From JBCBCP01 sp039817385 (lineage in GTDB: Bacteria; Pseudomonadota; Alphaproteobacteria; Rhodobacterales; Rhodobacteraceae): 64,000 bases of DNA. Shown one piece after another: positions 60,960 to 64,000 of this stretch. The stretch is taken from assembly GCA_039817385.1 (NCBI GenBank), contig JBCBVY010000007.1, positions 186,001 to 250,000 of the forward strand, given 5' to 3'. How positions within the stretch are numbered: position 1 is the first letter of the stretch; every line of letters starts with the position of its first letter. The notes under the pieces were generated by a model. That model was not told the DNA's origin, searched no databases, and saw only the letters and a list, made by a program, of their open reading frames with translations. A program made the position numbers and the translations under genes.

Positions 60960-61712
60960 ATGCTTGGGATCGAAATCATGGATGCGGGGCTGCTGCCCGC
61001 GATGCTGGTGGCGCTGCTGGCGGGGGGGCTCAGCTTTCTGTCGCCCTGCGTGCTGCCCATTGTCCCGCCCTACCTCGCCTATATGAGCGGGGTCAGCCTG
61101 AACGAGATTTCGGACGAGGCCGCGGGCCGCCGCAAAGCCACCCTGGCGGCGCTGTTCTTTGTCCTTGGCCTTAGCACGGTGTTCATTGCGCTGGGTTTTG
61201 CAGCGTCGACCTTTGGCACGTTCTTTGCCCGCAACCAGGTGCTGCTGGGCCAGATCGCGGGGATCGTCGTAATCATCTTCGGTCTGCATTTCATCGGCCT
61301 TTTTCGCATCCCGATCCTCGACCAAGAGGCGCGGCTGGAGGCTGGCGATCAGGGCGGCAGCGCCATCGGGGCCTATGTGCTCGGCCTCGCCTTTGCCTTT
61401 GGCTGGACGCCCTGTATCGGCCCGCAGCTGGGCGCGATCCTGAGCCTTGCCGCAACGGAGGCCAACGTGGCGCGCGGCACGACGCTGCTCGGTGTCTATG
61501 CGCTCGGCCTTGGCGTGCCTTTCCTGCTGGCCGCGATCTTTCTGAGCCGTGCGATCCCGCTGATGAACCGGATCAAGCCGCACCTCAAAACGATCGAGCG
61601 GATCATGGGCGTTCTGCTGATCATCGTCGGCCTTGCGCTTGTCACAGGCGCCTTTACCTGGTTTGCATTCTGGCTGCTTGAGACGTTCCCGGCCCTCGCA
61701 ACGCTTGGCTAG
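60960..61712 (+). CDS. ccdA: Thiol-disulfide transporter CcdA (cytochrome c biogenesis)
   Basis: A 250-aa six-helix membrane protein of the CcdA/DsbD family that carries reductant across the membrane for apocytochrome c. The redox cysteines are in FLSPCVLPIVPPYLAY and FGWTPCIGPQLGAI. It is unrelated to the CcdA-type antitoxin in this window despite the name. The ATG at 60960 has GGGG-type bases; an in-frame ATG at 60978 is the alternative. A 20-bp palindrome follows. Confidence 0.9.
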   Translation: MLGIEIMDAGLLPAMLVALLAGGLSFLSPCVLPIVPPYLAYMSGVSLNEISDEAAGRRKATLAALFFVLGLSTVFIALGFAASTFGTFFARNQVLLGQIAGIVVIIFGLHFIGLFRIPILDQEARLEAGDQGGSAIGAYVLGLAFAFGWTPCIGPQLGAILSLAATEANVARGTTLLGVYALGLGVPFLLAAIFLSRAIPLMNRIKPHLKTIERIMGVLLIIVGLALVTGAFTWFAFWLLETFPALATLG

Positions 61713-61715
61713 GCG

Positions 61716-61735
61716 CGGAAAATTCGAATTTTCCG
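61716..61735. repeat. 20-bp perfect intergenic palindrome
   Basis: CGGAAAATTCGAATTTTCCG has 10-bp arms with no loop bases, four bases after the ccdA stop codon. Its centre TTCGAA resembles the TTTGAA and TTGAA centres of the palindrome arrays at 17.4 and 57.0 kb, so it is grouped with them. Confidence 0.6.
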
Positions 61736-61797
61736 GACCGTGCCTCGGACTAAGAAAACGCCTTACTCTCGCCCAACGAGGCGCCTAAACTGCCCCC

Positions 61798-63012
61798 ATG
61801 AGCGAGCGGGACGATAAGGTGGTGCGCCGCCGGCGGGTGTTCTACATCCCCGGCTACGACCCGATCCACCCGCGCCGCTACCGCGAGCTTTACCGCTCCG
61901 AAGGGGCGGCACAGGCGGCGATCTGTGGCTACGAGATTGGCCTGAAACCCCGAAAATTCGCCGGAAATTACGGCTGGCAGGCGACCAGCACGCAGGATGG
62001 AGCCGAAGTTGTCGCGGATGTCGAGGTGCTGCTGTGGTCCGATATCGTGCGCGGGTCGATGTCCCAGACGATCCCAGCGACCTATTGGCAGATGCTGCGC
62101 ACAGCGTGGGTCTATATCACCTCCGGCGCGCTGTTCCGCCTGATGCGCCTGCGCAAGGGGCCGGTGATTGCCGCGCTTTACCCTGTGGGTGCGTTGATCC
62201 TGCAGGCCCTGCTGGCGCTGGCAGTGGCCTACGGGCTATCGCAGCTGGGCGCGCTGCTCTGGCCCGGACCCGGCGCCTGGGTCGGCCTCAGCCTGGGCCT
62301 TGGCGCGGGCTACGGCCTTCTGCGCTGGTTCAAAAGGCGTGATGGCAAGTATTTCGTCTACTACCTGATGCACGATTACGCCTATTCGGCCGCCTCCCGC
62401 GGGGCGAACCCGCTCGAGCTTGAGGCGCGCATGGCCGAATTCGCGGACCGCATTGCCGCGGCAATGCAGGAGGACTGGGACGAGGTGCTGGTCATCGGCC
62501 ATTCCTCGGGCGCCCATCTCGGCGTGTCGATCCTTGCGGATCTCGCGCGGCAGGGGCGCATCCGGGGCACGCTGGGGTTCCTGTCGCTGGGGCAGGTGGT
62601 CCCGATGGTCAGCTTCCTGCCGGAGGCGCACCGGCTGCGCGCGGATCTTGCGGCGCTCAGCACCTGTGCCGATCTGACTTGGGTCGATGTGACGGCCCCC
62701 GGCGACGGCTGCGCCTTTGCCCTGTGCGATCCCGTCGCCGTCAGCGGTGTCGCGCCACCCGGTAAACGCTGGCCGCTGGTCCTGTCTGCGGCCTTCACCC
62801 AAACGCTCAGCCCTGAACGGTGGAAAGAGCTGCGCTGGCGCTTTTTCCGGCTGCACTTCCAGTATCTTTGCGCCTTCGACCGCCCGGGCGACTACGACTA
62901 CTTCCGCATCACCGCAGGGCCCCAGACGCTGGCGCAAAGGTTCGCGGGGCGCAAAGCCTCCGCCAGCCGGATCGAGGCGCCGGTGAACCGTTTCACGAGC
63001 GTCGCCGCATGA
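61798..63012 (+). CDS. Membrane-associated alpha/beta-hydrolase
   Basis: A 404-aa protein. It starts RRRRVFYIPGYDPIHPRRYREL, then two membrane helices (about residues 120-145 and 157-180) separate it from a hydrolase core. The nucleophile elbow is GHSSGAHLGVSIL in EVLVIGHSSGAHLG. It ends in CAFDRPGDYDYFRITAGP. No named family is certain, though the GxSxG Ser points to an esterase or lipase. It overlaps the P450 gene by ATGA, so the two proteins probably act in one pathway. Confidence 0.72.
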   Translation: MSERDDKVVRRRRVFYIPGYDPIHPRRYRELYRSEGAAQAAICGYEIGLKPRKFAGNYGWQATSTQDGAEVVADVEVLLWSDIVRGSMSQTIPATYWQMLRTAWVYITSGALFRLMRLRKGPVIAALYPVGALILQALLALAVAYGLSQLGALLWPGPGAWVGLSLGLGAGYGLLRWFKRRDGKYFVYYLMHDYAYSAASRGANPLELEARMAEFADRIAAAMQEDWDEVLVIGHSSGAHLGVSILADLARQGRIRGTLGFLSLGQVVPMVSFLPEAHRLRADLAALSTCADLTWVDVTAPGDGCAFALCDPVAVSGVAPPGKRWPLVLSAAFTQTLSPERWKELRWRFFRLHFQYLCAFDRPGDYDYFRITAGPQTLAQRFAGRKASASRIEAPVNRFTSVAA

Positions 63013-64000
63013 TCCCGCCCAAACCGCCCGCGCGCGCGGACCGCGTCCCGCTTTGGCGCTACGCACAGCTTTTCCGGCGCGATATCCTCAGCGCGCAGCC
63101 TGCACGGCTCTACCGCGCGTGGATGGCGGAATTTCGCACGCCGTTCTTCCGGTCTTTCCTGCTGAACCAGCCGGACCTCGTGGACACGGTCCTGCGCCAG
63201 CGGCCAGACGATTTCCCCAAATCGGACCGCATAAGCGAAGGGTTGCGCCCGCTCCTTGGCAACTCGGTCTTTCTGACCAATGGCGAGACCTGGAAGCGCC
63301 AGCGGCGGATCATCGATCCCGCCTTTGAAGGCGGGCGCCTGCGCGAGACCTTCCCGGCCATGTGGGACGCGGCGGAGGCGGCGACGCAGCGTCTGGTGCA
63401 GCACGAAGGCACCACAGTGGAGATCGAGGCAGAGACAAGCCACGCCGCCGCTGACGTGATCTTCCGCACGCTCTTCTCCATCCCGATCGAACACCGGCTC
63501 GCACGCGAAGTCTTTGACGAATTCCGCACCTACCAGCGCAGCCAGCCGATCCTGAACATCGCGGCCTTCATCCCCCTGCCGCGCTGGATGCCGCGCCTGC
63601 ACAAAGGCAGCACAAAACGGAGCGCGGCGCGCATTCGCGGGCTGATTGCGCAGCTGGTCACTGAGCGGCAGGCGCAGATCGACGCGGGCACCGCGCCCGA
63701 TGATCTGGCGACCAAGATCATGACCACGCGCGACCCCCAGACCGGCGCACTGTTCAGCCCCGAGGAGATGGTCGACCAGGTGGCGATCTTCTTTCTCGCG
63801 GGGCACGAAACAAGCGCCTCTGCGCTGGCCTGGGCGCTCTATCTCTGTGCGCTTTACCCCGAGTGGCAAGAGAAGATCGCGGCGGAGGCGCAGGCGCTGG
63901 AGCCGTCCTTTGCCACCATGTCTCGCCTGCCCATCACCCGCGATGTGTTTCGGGAAACCCTGCGCCTTTACCCGCCTGTGCCGATGATGGTGCGCGAGGC
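63009..64000 (+). CDS. Cytochrome P450 (partial, runs off the window)
   Basis: The first 330 codons of a P450. The N-terminal LWRYAQLFRRDILSAQPARLY and LLGNSVFLTNGETWKRQRRII precede the I-helix AGHETSASALAWAL, which binds O2, and the ExxR motif in RETLRLYPPVP. The Cys-ligand loop would follow beyond 64000. It starts in the stop of the hydrolase gene (ATGA). The clear WKRQRR (C-helix) and the arrangement resemble P450s that act on fatty acids or terpenoids, but the substrate is not readable. Confidence 0.9.
   Translation, partial: MIPPKPPARADRVPLWRYAQLFRRDILSAQPARLYRAWMAEFRTPFFRSFLLNQPDLVDTVLRQRPDDFPKSDRISEGLRPLLGNSVFLTNGETWKRQRRIIDPAFEGGRLRETFPAMWDAAEAATQRLVQHEGTTVEIEAETSHAAADVIFRTLFSIPIEHRLAREVFDEFRTYQRSQPILNIAAFIPLPRWMPRLHKGSTKRSAARIRGLIAQLVTERQAQIDAGTAPDDLATKIMTTRDPQTGALFSPEEMVDQVAIFFLAGHETSASALAWALYLCALYPEWQEKIAAEAQALEPSFATMSRLPITRDVFRETLRLYPPVPMMVRE

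Overview
This 64 kb window is GC-rich, densely packed chromosomal DNA from an alphaproteobacterium, almost certainly a member of the Rhodobacterales (roseobacter group). The support is the gene content: an F1-ATPase zeta inhibitor (DUF1476), a DUF4167 protein, a DUF1638 protein beside free-standing corrinoid and homocysteine-methyltransferase proteins (a split methionine synthase), a DctD without GAFTGA, and an alphaproteobacterial LexA box (GTTC-N7-GTTC). No rRNA, CRISPR array, integrase or transposase gene was seen.

Layout. 0-3.6 kb: partial mazG, an M20 amidohydrolase and two tandem ureohydrolases. 3.6-7.8 kb: prfA-prmC and small genes. 7.8-15.3 kb (minus strand): the outer-membrane biogenesis block lptF-lptG-lptD-surA-pdxA-rsmA with overlapping genes. 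15.4-18.0 kb: pepA-holC and a membrane-anchored aspartic protease. 18.0-24.8 kb: a frameshifted marC, an ABC-F ATPase, a reductive-dehalogenase-like Fe-S protein, YceI, an MFS exporter and ndk. 24.9-31.1 kb: aldose epimerase, a class IV aminotransferase and the glycerol-3-phosphate importer ugpBAEC behind a Pho-box-like site. 31.2-32.1 kb: a small AT-rich island with one unknown gene, between tRNA-Asn and a degenerate copy of that tRNA's 3' half. 32.1-39.5 kb: metallo-hydrolase, orphan histidine kinase, tRNA(CAT), purM-purN, rnd, a lipoprotein and sufE. 39.6-45.6 kb: DUF1638, GNAT, corrinoid protein, a radical SAM protein with an SOS box, homocysteine methyltransferase and an MprF-like protein. 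45.6-53.9 kb: ATPase zeta, a TerB/DUF4261 pair, and purC-purS and purQ separated by a secreted CHAT-TPR protein, an alcohol dehydrogenase and a ccdAB-like toxin-antitoxin pair. 53.9-57.4 kb: dctB-dctD and a small lipoprotein. 57.4-64 kb: rne, a TusA-like protein, the thiol-disulfide transporter ccdA, and a membrane alpha/beta-hydrolase overlapping a cytochrome P450 that runs off the window.

Most genes are housekeeping. The accessory signals are the tRNA-Asn island, the CHAT and ccdAB insertions among purine genes, the reductive-dehalogenase-like protein and the hydrolase-P450 pair. Between genes lie two recurrent non-coding structures. One is a set of 14-21 bp hairpins and palindromes, arranged in regularly spaced arrays at two convergent gene junctions. 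The other is a stem-loop followed by an AT-rich tail ending near ACAGAGAAG, present five times.
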